From Didymodactylos carnosus (lineage: Eukaryota > Rotifera > Eurotatoria > Philodinida > Philodinidae), in assembly GCA_905250885.1 (NCBI GenBank), contig CAJNOQ010001256.1:1-33932 (forward strand): DNA of 33,932 bases, in the 5' to 3' direction. The position numbers were made by a program, and so were the translations under genes. The stretch's first letter is position 1; each line of letters starts with the position of its first letter. A model generated the notes under the pieces. It was not told the DNA's origin. It saw only the letters and a list, made by a program, of their open reading frames with translations, and did not search any database. Of the stretch, positions 19,333 to 31,700 are shown piece after piece.

Positions 19333-19809
19333 TTTGACTTTTAAAAATTCCCACAGAAAATTTCAGTTACTCAGTAGTCTGCGACGCATGCTAAACTTTT
19401 AGCACATAACAATGCGATGTTTCGTTTGTATATAATTTTTAAATAGTTTTCCAGCTACATATACATCGTGTGTCGATGATAAATAGGCCGCTAATACATT
19501 CAAATTATAGGGTGCCTGTTCAAGATAATATTTTGTTCGAATTAAATTTGACAGATGACTTTTGTGAACGGGATTTAATGAGCCCGTTGTGATTAGAACA
19601 CAATTATCTTGATTATTTTATTCAATATTCCGAATTAATGGATCGATGTCTGATGTTTCTTCGGAATGAATTATGTCTCTTATTGGTCTAAAAATTTCAG
19701 TTTGTGAACTTGATTTTGTCTGATGTAAATGAGCACATTCAGTGATTCTAAGTTTCCACAGCGGTATGTTTCGCTTTTCTATCAACTCAAAAACATCATG
19801 TTCGTCGAC
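19333..19809 (-). pseudogene. NMN adenylyltransferase-like nucleotidyltransferase pseudogene
   Basis: Reading leftwards from 19809, one frame gives DVFELIEKRNIPLWKLRI, and later a stop. It then continues with VLITTGSLNPVHKSHL, YNLNVLAAYLSSTHDVYV and HRIVMC. This order matches NMNAT-type enzymes: a G-S-x-N-P-V-H-x-x-H nucleotide-binding motif, a segment ending in L-S-x-x-H-D-x-Y, then R-x-x-M-C-x-L-A. After HRIVMC a stop and a frame change precede SLACVADY and a later W-E-F-L. The in-frame TAA before the HxxH motif and the later frame change make this a pseudogene. The remnant ends near repeat copy 1. The upstream part may begin after an acceptor-like TTAATTAG. Confidence 0.65.
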
Positions 19810-19814
19810 TAATT

Positions 19815-20122
19815 AATCCATGAGTTATTGTTCTTCTCCTTAGGTTTATATTCGATCTTGTTTTTAACGGAGCACAAATAGGACTTGTTCAAGCACGTTT
19901 GACAATTTCACTCCAAATAAGCAATAGCACCATTTTCTTTGCTTTGCGTTTTTCTCTTTGGATTTTATTCATTTTGAATTTCAAAAAACTTATCGGCGCA
20001 GACGTTGCGTCTAACGTGGATAACCTAACCTGTCTAGAAACTAGTCTGGAAGTTTCAGTTTAAAATATTGTGTAATAAATCAATATTTTTTATTTTTATC
20101 TTTCATTGAATGTTGAATTTGT
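19815..20122. other. No gene assigned
   Basis: This may contain upstream remains of the nucleotidyltransferase pseudogene on the minus strand (a short frame beginning MNKIQREKRKAKK near 19970), but it cannot be joined reliably. Confidence 0.3.
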
Positions 20123-20257
20123 TTTAATGAATTAGTAAATGAGTGATTTATTTCAGCTTTTTCAGTCAATGTTGAATATTTATCAAGTGTTTTAATAAAT
20201 TAGTAAATGAGTGATTTATTTCAGCGTTTTCAGTCAATGTTGAATATTTATCAAGTA
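20123..20257. repeat. 68-bp tandem repeat, two copies
   Basis: The unit beginning TTTAATGAATTAGTAAATGA (20123-20190) is followed immediately by a near-identical copy (20191-20257). The few differences include G/A and T/G changes. No coding frame is evident. Confidence 0.85.
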
Positions 20258-21079
20258 ATTGTGTTCCGTTCAATTAACCACATAATATGTTCTAATCGAT
20301 TAGAAATTCTTAATTTTAATGGATAGAAATATCATGATCTTTAAATGGCTTTAGTAGTAATTTCCATGCAAGTAACGTTCGTCTTCGACTCACTCGGTTC
20401 TTGACGTTAAACCATAATAATCGCCTTTTTACAAATAGTTAATGAACGTAGGCAAATATCTGCAATATATCGCATATAGATTACGCCTGATTACTCGACT
20501 CGCTTTGTTCGTCTCGAACCAAGTCGACAAATGTAGAGTAGCGAGATAACAGATTCCTACGCGTCGGAAAACATGTCCAGTCTTCATTTCATACCGTCAG
20601 AATCTCAAAGATCAGAAAAGCCTTTACGTTTCCAGAACACCTGGAGATCCTATGACGGCGAATCCATGTTCAATGTCCATTTTACACATAAAGAACAGGA
20701 AACTTGCAGGTTTTGCAGAGAACCTGTGAAGAGCTCCTAAAAGTCCTGTGTAGGAAAAATAAGATTCTCTATGTGAAATTGTCTCTAGCCTATAAGGTTT
20801 AGATAGACCCTTTCCCCCTATAGTTACTCTATTTTTGAACTCCTCCATCTCTAATTAAACACTTTATGTTTTATAAAGTTATAGTTAGTATTAAATATTT
20901 TATGTTCAAAATTGCAAAATTTCGACTTCTCAATGCAATATGTTAATTTAACATTTGCCCAGAGTATAACTGTAATCCTTTACCTGGCTTGTAATTTGCT
21001 TTGCTGTCTTTCTGGTTCTTTATGACATTGATCAGATTAAGATACTGGGAGACTTTTATTACTAAGTGATTATACATAC
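20258..21079. other. No confident gene
   Basis: A 74-codon minus-strand frame (20848-20624) lies here, but I see no recognisable motif or splice context. Otherwise AT-rich with no repeats of note. Confidence 0.35.
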
Positions 21080-21330
21080 CTAAATAGACAATTACCATCC
21101 CCAACAATAGGATGAATAACACTCGACTTACTTGATATGGTGACAGCATGTTCGGCTCTAAAATATGACCACGCAAAATTCATCAATTTGCTTGTATCGT
21201 CTAACAATTGTAATCCAATAATTCTATGTATCAGCCATATCATATTCGGTGGATAAAATGGAATTTTATCGTCTACAATATGATTAGTAACAACATATAG
21301 GACAAGGTCTAGACAAACGTAAAGACACAT
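21080..21330 (-). pseudogene. OTU-type cysteine protease fragment
   Basis: The frame ends in HPIVGDGNCLFR followed directly by GTATGT. GDGNCLFR is the signature at the N-terminal side of OTU deubiquitinase catalytic domains, carrying the catalytic Asp and Cys. In OTU proteins a short hydrophobic Ala/Leu/Ser stretch normally follows; here the sequence enters a splice-donor-like site instead. I found no downstream exon with the remaining OTU motifs. The upstream part (LIHRIIGLQLLDDTSKLM) is protein-like but unrecognised. It is probably a fragment of a captured or transposon-borne OTU gene. Confidence 0.45.
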
Positions 21331-22320
21331 TGAGTTGCATATCGAACTACTAATGAACGACCAGAAAGCTCTTTGTTCTTCTCATATTATTTGATTTTCG
21401 GACGCGACAACCACCTAGATCCTAATGCTTTACATAATTTTAATATCTGATCTATAGCCCGAAAGCCTTATGAAATTTATTTATTATTGGTTATTTTCAA
21501 CTGTTTACGAGTTGGCGTTTACCTGATCAGTTAAGGGAAAGAGAATAGTCAAATAGAGTTTGAAGTTCTTAAAAGTAATTCTGTGAATATTTGACCACAT
21601 CTACAGGCAGTATATCCCCTAGTTTGAAACTTCTAGAGAAAGAGGACTGGGTTACCATCTGCGAATATCATACTAAAGAGCTTTCGAAATATCCATATGA
21701 TATACCTCTAGGCCATGAAGAATAGCACTGCACGAAACTCACGTAACACAGAATAATTTGCCGCTGAAACTATGACGATGCAGTCTCTAGATGAAAGAAA
21801 GCACAGTCTGCACTTGAACAATATGGTCTACCTGAAAAACGTAGAAGAGAAGAAGAGCTTCAAACTAATGTAATTTCTACTTGACTAGGACTTATCGTTA
21901 ATTAGCAGAGGTTTGTTTCAGAAAATTCCATGTATTTGAATGGACAGGCCGGAATTGATGGTTCACGCAAAATAGCTTATCAGCCGGAATTACCCTACGT
22001 GGGATGATTCCGCCCGATTTGGAGGTTCCTGTCTCCTTTTGAATACTGGTCGGATACGGAGGAGTTTTAGGGGGCTTTTACCTCAGCGGATAGAGAACTG
22101 TTAGTTCTATCTTCATATTCAATAGCTCGCTTATCCGATTAAAAACGTCTTAGGAATACGCAAAATATTATTTAACTTTGTGCAAATGGCCGGAATTACC
22201 CCATACGACTCTACTATTTTTCGGGTATTTCAACACTAGAAAAACTATCTCTAAGAAAAAATAAAATACACGAATAAACACGGTGTAGCGATACAGTCAA
22301 AGCTGTTCAATATTCTTCTG
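21331..22320. other. No gene seen; GCCGGAATTACC words
   Basis: No supported coding region. The word GCCGGAATT occurs three times (about 21948, 21992 and 22190), twice followed by ACCC, hinting at a short dispersed repeat. The missing first exon(s) and promoter of the dynein gene could be here but were not identified. Confidence 0.35.
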
Positions 22321-22322
22321 AG

Positions 22323-22724
22323 AAGTCCAAATTAAAAAACTAATATTTGAAAAGTTTTACTTTGATTTGACTCAATTTATTTCATTAAACCAACGTACAC
22401 AAAGAAAAGCTAAAAGCCGAACTGATGTCGTTCATCATCGTTTACATTTATTGCACAGAGATGTCGCCACTTTGATCTACAACATTTATCGAGAAGATTG
22501 TCTAGACTACAAAGCTATAAATGTCCAACATTCTGTCCAATTGAACGATTGTACTGAGAAAGACTTACTCAAAACTCAGACTTTCAGACGATTTACCGTA
22601 CATAAAAGAACATTTTGAGAATAGTAATGTTCAAATTGCCGGATTTATTACCATTTACATCGTCTGCCAACATTATTGGAGAATCATCTGAATTTCAAAA
22701 TGCAGAAGTTGATATTTGGACAAG
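22323..22724 (+). CDS. 5' exon(s) of the dynein gene with two frame changes
   Basis: One frame runs from about 22323 to 22590 with protein-like content (HHRLHLLHRDVATLIYNIY) but contains no ATG. Coding content then seems to continue in a second frame (DDLPYIKEHFENSNVQ, about 22589-22637) and in a third (LPDLLPFTSSANIIGES, to 22724), ending in ACAAG|GTATAG and joining 23432 in phase. An ATG at 22627 opens the third frame and could be a real start (MFKLPDLLPF). The two shifts lie within about 60 bp with no room for an intron. This is either sequence error or real damage to the N-terminus. Confidence 0.5.
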
Positions 22725-25700
22725 GTATAGTTTGTTTCCTGTTTTTTTTCAGGCAAATATTTGCGTGAGGCTGGAGATTTGAACTGCAGGAGAAAAATTT
22801 CTATTGTTTCGGTATAGGGACAAAAGTCAAATGTCTGCCTACCCCAGTGAATGTACTGAAGACAAGATACCCGAATAGATATCCTGTTACCGGTGGTGTC
22901 ACAAGTATCCGCAAAACTTTTGGATAATTGAGTACTTTAAGATACTTTTGGAAACCTATATAAGTACTCTGGAACTTTTTCAGTAATTGGATATCCAATC
23001 AGTCTGTTTAGGCATTTAGCTCGTATTTTTTTATTGATACCGATACTCTGGATGGCTATCCCACAAAGACTTATTCAGCCTTCAGGTACTTTGAATTCAG
23101 TACATTTACTAGGTTGGTTGAGTTGGATATAAGAAAAAATAAGTGCTAAATTTAAAAAGATTATCATACTCAATATAACCATTCCTTGATTCTTTTCTAC
23201 GATCGATATCGAAGATTAAGAAAATGTACACATTCGTCGATAATATATGTCGGTGAAATACTATCACAACTTTAATGTTAGATAAAGTCTATACATTTGA
23301 GTCATTCAACTATAATTCGTCCATTTATATTTTGCATTAAAAATACCTTCATATTTCTCCTGTACAAATTGCAAAGTCGAATCGTTTAATCATAGACAAA
23401 AGAATTTTTTACGGTTTTTTTTTCATTTTAGATTTTTAGAGAAGAAATTATCTTATTTTGATTTTACAGATCATGATCGGCTACAGTTGAGAAATATATT
23501 TTTAAAAATATTATCCAATATTCTAAAATATGAACGGTATGGAATAGATCTATCGATAGTTAATGTTCAGTTCAATCATTTGTACTTGTAGAGAACAAGA
23601 TTTTCAATTACTTGATGCTGTATCAAAACGTCTCATTGAATGTGCCAATGATTTATCTCAAGATAATATACTCAATGATGATGAAATCCGTTCAAAACTT
23701 CGTTTATTACATAAAAAACTTAGTCAGCCAACAAAGTATAAAAAAAGATATTCGTGTATTAATAATCTTATTGAGTTATCGGATAACATGTATCCAAAAT
23801 GGGTATGGATATTGGTTATAACAGTATTTTTTCTCTGTATCATTTTATGGTCACGTTTGTATTTTAGGATAGTCTATCTCCAAAATTCAGTCGAAACACG
23901 GATCGTTTGCCACCAATTACTAATCGTTCACCAGATACCTATATATCACTGCCAAAAAAGAGAACTATTCCACAGTCCACTATAGTGAGTAATATCTCAA
24001 TTCTAATTTAATTCAACTTTCTTCTATTGACTATAAGCATTTTTGATATCTCTAACTTTTAGAAACAAAATATAGAAGGGTAATATTATAGCTCTATGCA
24101 GCAGTGCTATGATTTTCGTATATCTGTACTGCATAGGTTAGATCTACATTGGATAATTTTTGGAAAAAAAATACTTTAATCAATGTTGCTTCTTTTTCAT
24201 GCTTTTTCCTATCATTATTGCAAAACATTGCTTTTATTTTTTGGCTAATCCCAAGCAGAGCCCGAAATAAATCAAGAAAAGTGAATTCGATTTAATTTGA
24301 CTCAAACTGTTCAAAATTTGATTTGATTCGATTTGAGATAATAGTTTCAGAATCTAAATTGGTTTGGTTCGATTCAATTCGATGAAAAATTGAAGCTTTC
24401 TCATTCTTTGTTGTCGAATGTTCGTTCAAACTTTGAACAGAACATGTCATTTATGTGAAAACTTTCAAAAGTGAATCAAAGCAAAACAAATAAAAGAATA
24501 CAATATGAACAAGAAATTCTTTGTTTTACAAAATTAGTTTTTTCATTTATTAATTTCGATCGAACGTAAAAAGAATGTGTTGTTGACTGTTAATGACTCT
24601 AAATCTGAGCGAATTAAGAGTCAAAGCATGAATCAGATGAAGAAAAATGAATTTAATTCATTTCGGTCACTAATTCCTAGTTTCCATTTTTAGAATCCAA
24701 AACGTTTGACAATGCATGGTTCACTTACATTACAAAATATTTATCAATCACTACCAGCTGCCGCCAAATATTTTGCCGAAGGTATTCATTGTTTGTATGC
24801 ACATGAGTTCTCTGAAGTGAATCAATTTTATTCTCTCTCATTTTAGACGAATATGTCTGGCATGAAAAACGTCCAGCCAATGTTATTTTAGCTACCGGTG
24901 TTCAAATACCAAATGTTCTTACTACATCTACATTAAATACAAATGAAGAAAATGAAAAGTTTTTTGATAATTTAATTATGGATCTACTTGAACATCAGAA
25001 ACAACATGCACGTACTACAAAATCCATTCCAGACTATCCACGAGTAAGATGATGATCAATAGAAGTTAAACTATTCAATAGTGCATAATACAATTTTAAA
25101 ATACAATAATATTAATCTATCTACTGTTTCATTCTTTTAGGATGTGATAGTTGAAATGAATGGTTTTGAAGCTTTATTGGATTTAGTTCAACGTCGTCAT
25201 TTAGGAAAATTAGAACGATATTTTTTAAATATTGCAACGAATAGACATTATAATCCGTATGATTTAATCACAGTAGCAGAGCATAAGGTAAAACTTTTCT
25301 GCTTATGATTTATGACTATCTTTCTATAAACATATATATTTAATTATTTTAAGGCTGATCCTTCTGAACACTATGTTTTCTCTGTATTTGGAATATTAAA
25401 TATTAGAAATTCTGGTTTTGATATCGAAAGTTTAGAATTAGCCGAATGGTATCGTCATGCAAAATTATGGAATGCATGTAGACAAATACCATTTTTTAAA
25501 AATTATCTATTAAGAAAAGAATTTGATCTGTATGTAATTAATTATTGATATTACATAGTATTTTAAAAAAAATATTTATTTTTTATATTATAGTTGGTTA
25601 TCAAATGCTCGATATACAAAATATGCTCGAATTCGTTTAGAAGTGAGACAAAATCATTTGTTATTATCAAATACAATATTTCAAATATCAATTATTGAGA

Positions 25701-28700
25701 TTAGAAAACTTTTACTTGAATATGAACGAATACCATTACTTCCCATATTTGAGACAAAGTAATATAATTGATTATATTATTCTAATATAAACTGAAAATA
25801 TTATCTATTTTTTCTAGTTGTACATTATCGTTGAATGATTTTGAACAACTTGTCAAAAAGTATATCGAAGAAACAATTGGTTATACAATAAAATTTTTTA
25901 AGTAAAATAATTTTGATTGTTGTTTTATACAATATTTAACTTATATTTTTATTAGTCATGTGAAAACTGTTCTCGATTTGGGACGAGAAACATTATCAAA
26001 AAAATTACATGCTGTTCTTCAATGTCTTCACGAAGATAGTATTGCCTTGTAAGTTGAAGTTTTAAACATTAGATGTAGATCCATTTCTTTTTCTTTTATT
26101 TTATAGTAGTGCAATTGGTGGTTCGATTCATGAACAACGTTTACGAAAAGAAAGTTTGAGAAAAGATCTTGAACAAATGCAAAATGATATAAAGTAAAAA
26201 ATAAAATATTACTATTGAATAAATATATTTTTTAACTCTTTTTATTTTTCTTTCTTTTAAGAAATATTTGTCCATTTTTAAATTTATGCAGTTGTATGTT
26301 ATCATCTTATTTATGCAATATTGAACGTGAATCTCTAAATCAATTTTCAAATCTTATAACATCTTCAACAACTAATTCAAATATAACATTTTTAACAACT
26401 TTACATTTAAATGATTATGAATGTATGTAGATAATTTGTTAGAGTGTTTAACTAGTCATGATTTTTACTGTGATTTTTTTCTTTTTAGCTACCAAAATGT
26501 TAATGTGTTTACCATCATATGATGATTATTTAGAACTGCTTCATACTGTGTTAAATCAACCTCAAAAAATATTAATCAACGGTTGGGAACAAATGAATCT
26601 AAATACATGTCTAAAAGATGTGGAAAAATTCGGAAAAGATATGCAACAAGATGGGTATGTTATCTCAGATTTATCTAGTATTATTGAAAGATAGTTGAAA
26701 GAAAACATTGCCAATTTCAATGTCACATTTCGAAATGTAAAGCTTTTTGATCAATGAATACCTGACAGACCTAACAACAAAAAAGACTCCATATGAAAAT
26801 CATTACTATTTTTTAATTATATTTTTTTCTTACACTTGTTTCTACAATTCGATGAAATGCCTTGAAACAGGCTTATTCTAAAAATTTGAAGGATTTGAGT
26901 TGAAAAATAAGGACCCTAGACGGTTTTTATTGTTGGATACTCGTAGGAAAAAATTGAAATTTTCGGAAAATTCGTCTTTCAACGTTCCCTTAATTCGGAC
27001 AATAAAATAAATATTGCTACGATATTCAGTACAGTCGATAACCACATGTTTCTGAGGCATCCACAGTTCAGGTTTAGCCGATAGGTAGATTCCCGAAAAT
27101 TGCCTGTAGTATCCGAACCATGATAGATGGAGAACTGGGACTCTCACCAGTAGAGGGATATCTGCTCTATAATTCTATATATTTAGAGCAGTATTTCATT
27201 ATACAGATTTTTAAAATGGCAAGCTCGGACTTTTTGCTTTAAACGGTACACCAAGGTTGACCTGTCGGATCTTGCTCAAGCTTATATAGGATTACGTCCA
27301 CGGTGTCTGAAGAATCTGAAAACCGCAGGTCTTTATCCCTGTTCGTTCTCGAGTTATTCAAAAAACATCCGAATACATCATATTTTGAAACAGATAGTAA
27401 TTTTAGATAATTTATTTATGATTTTAGGTTAACTCGGGTTTGTGAAATGTGTGGTCAACAAATATTTACAGTACTGACTACAATGCCAACATGCACATGT
27501 CGTCATCAAAATAAAAGTATAAAAAAATATCAAAAATACGTCTAGTTTTTGTTCAATAATTTGCTGCTCTTGTAGTTAATCAATCAGCGGATCATAGTCC
27601 CGTTAATGAAACATCAAAATCTATCATTCCCGATCAATTATCAATACCGATCGTTCAAGGTTATGGTTTTTATGGAACAACAAAACAAAATCAACTTATT
27701 GGATTCGAATCCATTTTCATAAACGAGTATGTTCATCAGAGTTAAATAGACTAAAAGTTGACAATATACTAACTAACTTGAGCCACCATGAGTTTAATAA
27801 AACATTGTCTGTCTGAAGAGAACATCGGATTTGATCACCATATTTTCATTCTTAATTTATCGGACGATCCAGGAATAGTTTTATCGATTTCTTTGTAAGT
27901 ATTTAACCAGTAAAATTTGCGCTTAAGCTTATTCGATTGAGAATCTAATTTTCTACAAAACTGTATTAGTTTTAATAGAAAATAATCTTGATTTCACCAT
28001 TAAAACATGAAAAATCGAATGAGTTTAAGCGCAAATTTTTACTAGCTTAATACCTACGAAAAAATCTAAAAATAAAACTGAGTCATTATTTCTGAACCAT
28101 CCAATAATGACACCTAGTATATACAATAAAAGCTGATGAAAAACTTAAACTTTCAATTGACGTAAAATTTATTTCCGTATGAACTTATCAAAGGATATAA
28201 TAATTAACGAATGGTATTTATAAATACCATCGGAAAAGAAAGGATTAATTAATTAACTTTAAGTTTAATTGATGGTTCCTGTTTCGAAATACTTGCAGTC
28301 TGATTAAAAATAATTATAGACACCTCATGTTTGCGTGCCGTCTTGTCTTACACTTTTATCCACCAATTAAAACAGTTTAATGAAATGGTGAAGTACCACA
28401 ACATTCGACAATGTTTCAAATGTTACAAAACCAAGTATTTAGCTTTTTAGCTAAACTGAGTCTCGGGGTAACGTTTATTTTCATTAAAAGTTTTGAAATC
28501 AAGTGAAAATCTACTTTAGGTGAACAACTTGAGAGTGAAGATGAGAGGTGACTCATTTTCTTATTATTCTTACCGAAAATTAAAAATTTGATGAGTTTTT
28601 TTCTCTGTGGAACGACATATTAGTTCAGAACTTCCAATAAATCGTTAATTTATGAATAAACGTATAAAATATCAGAAGTATCAATAATTAACATTAATCA

Positions 28701-31700
28701 ATTATAAATTAATATCCAAAAAAAAACTTTATTTTTGAATTCTTTTGATCAAACTCCAAAACTCCAAATCCTTGGCTAGTAAGCTAAGCGAGCATGACGT
28801 TTCTATAATTATGTTTGACCGAACTGCAGGCTTTTTGACACAGGAATCAGAATATTTAACTTAAATTTAATTAACTGTGAATATTTATCGGTTCATCGAA
28901 GAAATCTGAGGATAAATGTTGTCAAGTGTTCTCTTCAGACAGACAATGTTTGAAGGTACATAGAGGAGAAGGTCTTTCTTCAGATTACACCCGAAAGATA
29001 TATATATATTCGTGTAGTCAATGAAATAAAGATTTTATTTCAAAATCTTATACTTTTTCTTATTAATTTTATTCTGACGAAAAAAATTATACTTAGAAAC
29101 CGACTCCTTCACTCTACAGGTTAAGATCCAGAACTCCACAAAACTCTGGATCCAAACTAGGATTTCAGTGTTTTGTTTTTGAAATTTGACATTGTCTGAG
29201 ACCATTGCCTGCAAATGTACAAGAATATTTTATTTATTTGTCTTCTTTTTAGTACTGCTTATTCGGAAAAGATTTCTGATATATTGTCAAAAGTGAAAGA
29301 GGCATTTGATGAAATTGATCAATATTGTGAACAAAACGACTGGCTTATTGAAATAAATCGATTTTGTGTACAATGGACACCAAATCAAATGAAACAAATG
29401 TCAGAATCAAAACAAATTTTTTCTATTGAAGTAAGATTTTTAAATAATAAATAAATAAGATACATCATTTGTCTATTTTTGGGTCCAGTGGTAACAAAAT
29501 ATCGCTAAATAAATGAAAATTATCTACTAACATAGTTTATTGTAGAAACAAAACGAACGTTGATGTTATATATATATATGTTTTTTTGTCAGGAACATTG
29601 TACTATGTTACGTGGATGGATTGATAAAACTCGTACATTCGAATTATCTTATTCCACTTCAACTCAATTGCTAAAAATAGATTGTTCAGTTATTTCACAT
29701 CAATTATGTACGAAAGTCGAGACAATTTATGAAAATTTTGGAACATATCTATATCGATACACATTTACAGATTCACAATCATTAATCGATAAATTTCAAC
29801 ATGCTATAAACGTAAAAAAGATTTAATTGTTTACTTTGACTTGTTTATTTTATAACTATTATTTTAGATATTTGATAATATTCCAGCATCAATCGAAACG
29901 TTTGCTAATTATGCATCATTTCTTACAATTCATAAAACTCAATTATCAAATTATCAAGAAACTATTGAATATTTAAATAGTTTGTTTGAGGTAAAAAAAA
30001 TCTCTCTCCTTTTCTTTTCTTATATTATCACTATTGTTTTCGTCTTTTCTTTTATAGATTCTTCATCTCCATTATGCAAAGTTTTACAAAGATGAAACAA
30101 TTGATAAACGTTTACAAGAGTGTTGGAAATTATTTCAATTAAAATTGAGTGAAGCAGCTGATTATGTTGCGTCGGAAACATTGATAATTACAGAACGATT
30201 AAGAGATGCATATGAGGTAAGCTGTAGTTAAGGTGTCTAGGAGAATCTAGTTAAAATGTGAGAAATTTTTCGCAAAAATTTGTTCTATAAATCATCAGAA
30301 CAAACAAAAAAAATCGTTCAAATCAAATTGATTTTACTTGTGATTTCAAAATGGTAGTAAGGTTTTATCGGTCGCGGTTGGATAGAGCCCGTTGAGTTGC
30401 ATAGAAAAATGTACATTTTAAATTTTTTAAATACATTTTTATATGAAAAAAGTTTCAAAATATACAAATTTTGAAAATAGTCAAGCAAAATTGAGTGAAA
30501 TTTTTAAAAATAAGAGAAATTGTAACATTTACTATTATTTCTAAGCTTCATAACAAAATTTGGTTGAATGTAAACGTAGAATAACAAGTAAATTCTTAGA
30601 ACAATTTTAGAATCCTTGAAATCGGTACTGTACGTCTTGTAAACCTATCTAGCTTTGAAAACGTTAATTACTGACATTAGTGAGCGAAAACAACGAGAAA
30701 ATTTGCGGAGGAATTTCGCTTTTGATCTTCTTTCTATTTGAATTTTTTCCAAAACTTTTGTTTGTATTGAAAATTTCTCGTTGTTTTCGCTCACTAATGT
30801 CAATAATTAAATTTTTCAACTATGCAGCAATATAAATCAACACGGATGTATACCTTTTTTTTCTCCTAGGTATAGTGATTAGAATGAAATAGGAAACGAA
30901 TGCTAAGTCTTTCAATTAAAAAGCTAGATACTGCACGTTTACAAGATGTGCAGTACCCATTTCAAGGATTCTAAAATTGTTCCAAATTTATCTAAAACTC
31001 TTTATTCTGTTCTTCTTTTTGTAGGTTAACACATTTGTTCATTTCGAAATAAAAGTTTCTTCTCTTCACCAAATCAGTCAAACTCTTTCTAACAAAAGGA
31101 TAAATATGAGTATCAAGAACTAAGAATCATCTGTTAAGATTTTCGTTAATGATTGGTAACAAAGAGTGTCAGAGTTATCCATGTCTTGCTGAAATTTTGC
31201 TTTGTTTTTTGTTTTTAAATAAGACAAGATCATAAATACTGGATTAAAAAGTTCGCCATCGATATCATAGCGATCAGAGAATGTTCTACTTTTAGTTTAA
31301 AGACATGAATGAGTATTATTAGAGAACACCATTAAAGAGACTAGAATTTGTTCAGTGCTCAGTATTTTTCGGCACAAACTAGTCCTATCTCTACTTTGAA
31401 TAATTCTATCTTGCTTTTGTTTAGAAATACATGAATGAAGCCGAAATATTGTATGAAACTTCAACGTCAGGTATTTATTTGGAACCGGATCAAGATCCAG
31501 TGCAAATGGCAAAAGATCTTCGAAAAGTAAGGTAGCGGTTTCTTGTATATGACAAAAAATTAAAATTATTTTCCTTTTATTTTCTGTAGAATTGTCTGGA
31601 ATTTATGAGTGTTGAAAAACAATTGCGTCAATATTCCAAATGGCGTGAATTGATTAGTGGCGAACCGTACGATATTAACGTGGTTGAAGAATGGTCAACG

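Noticed and set aside
22801..22998. 65-codon minus-strand ORF before repeat copy 2
   Set aside because: No motif, overlaps the repeat edge and the dynein intron.
23563..23985. Single-exon 140-aa protein with a membrane helix
   Set aside because: The helix is an in-frame read-through of the 65-bp intron 23803-23867; splicing gives continuous dynein-tail sequence.
26141..26350. Minus-strand ORF of 69 codons
   Set aside because: Antisense to two dynein exons and the intron between them.
29215..29454. Secreted small protein (start at 29215)
   Set aside because: Its signal-like start is the T-rich end of a dynein intron; the acceptor at 29252 joins the exon in phase with 27726.
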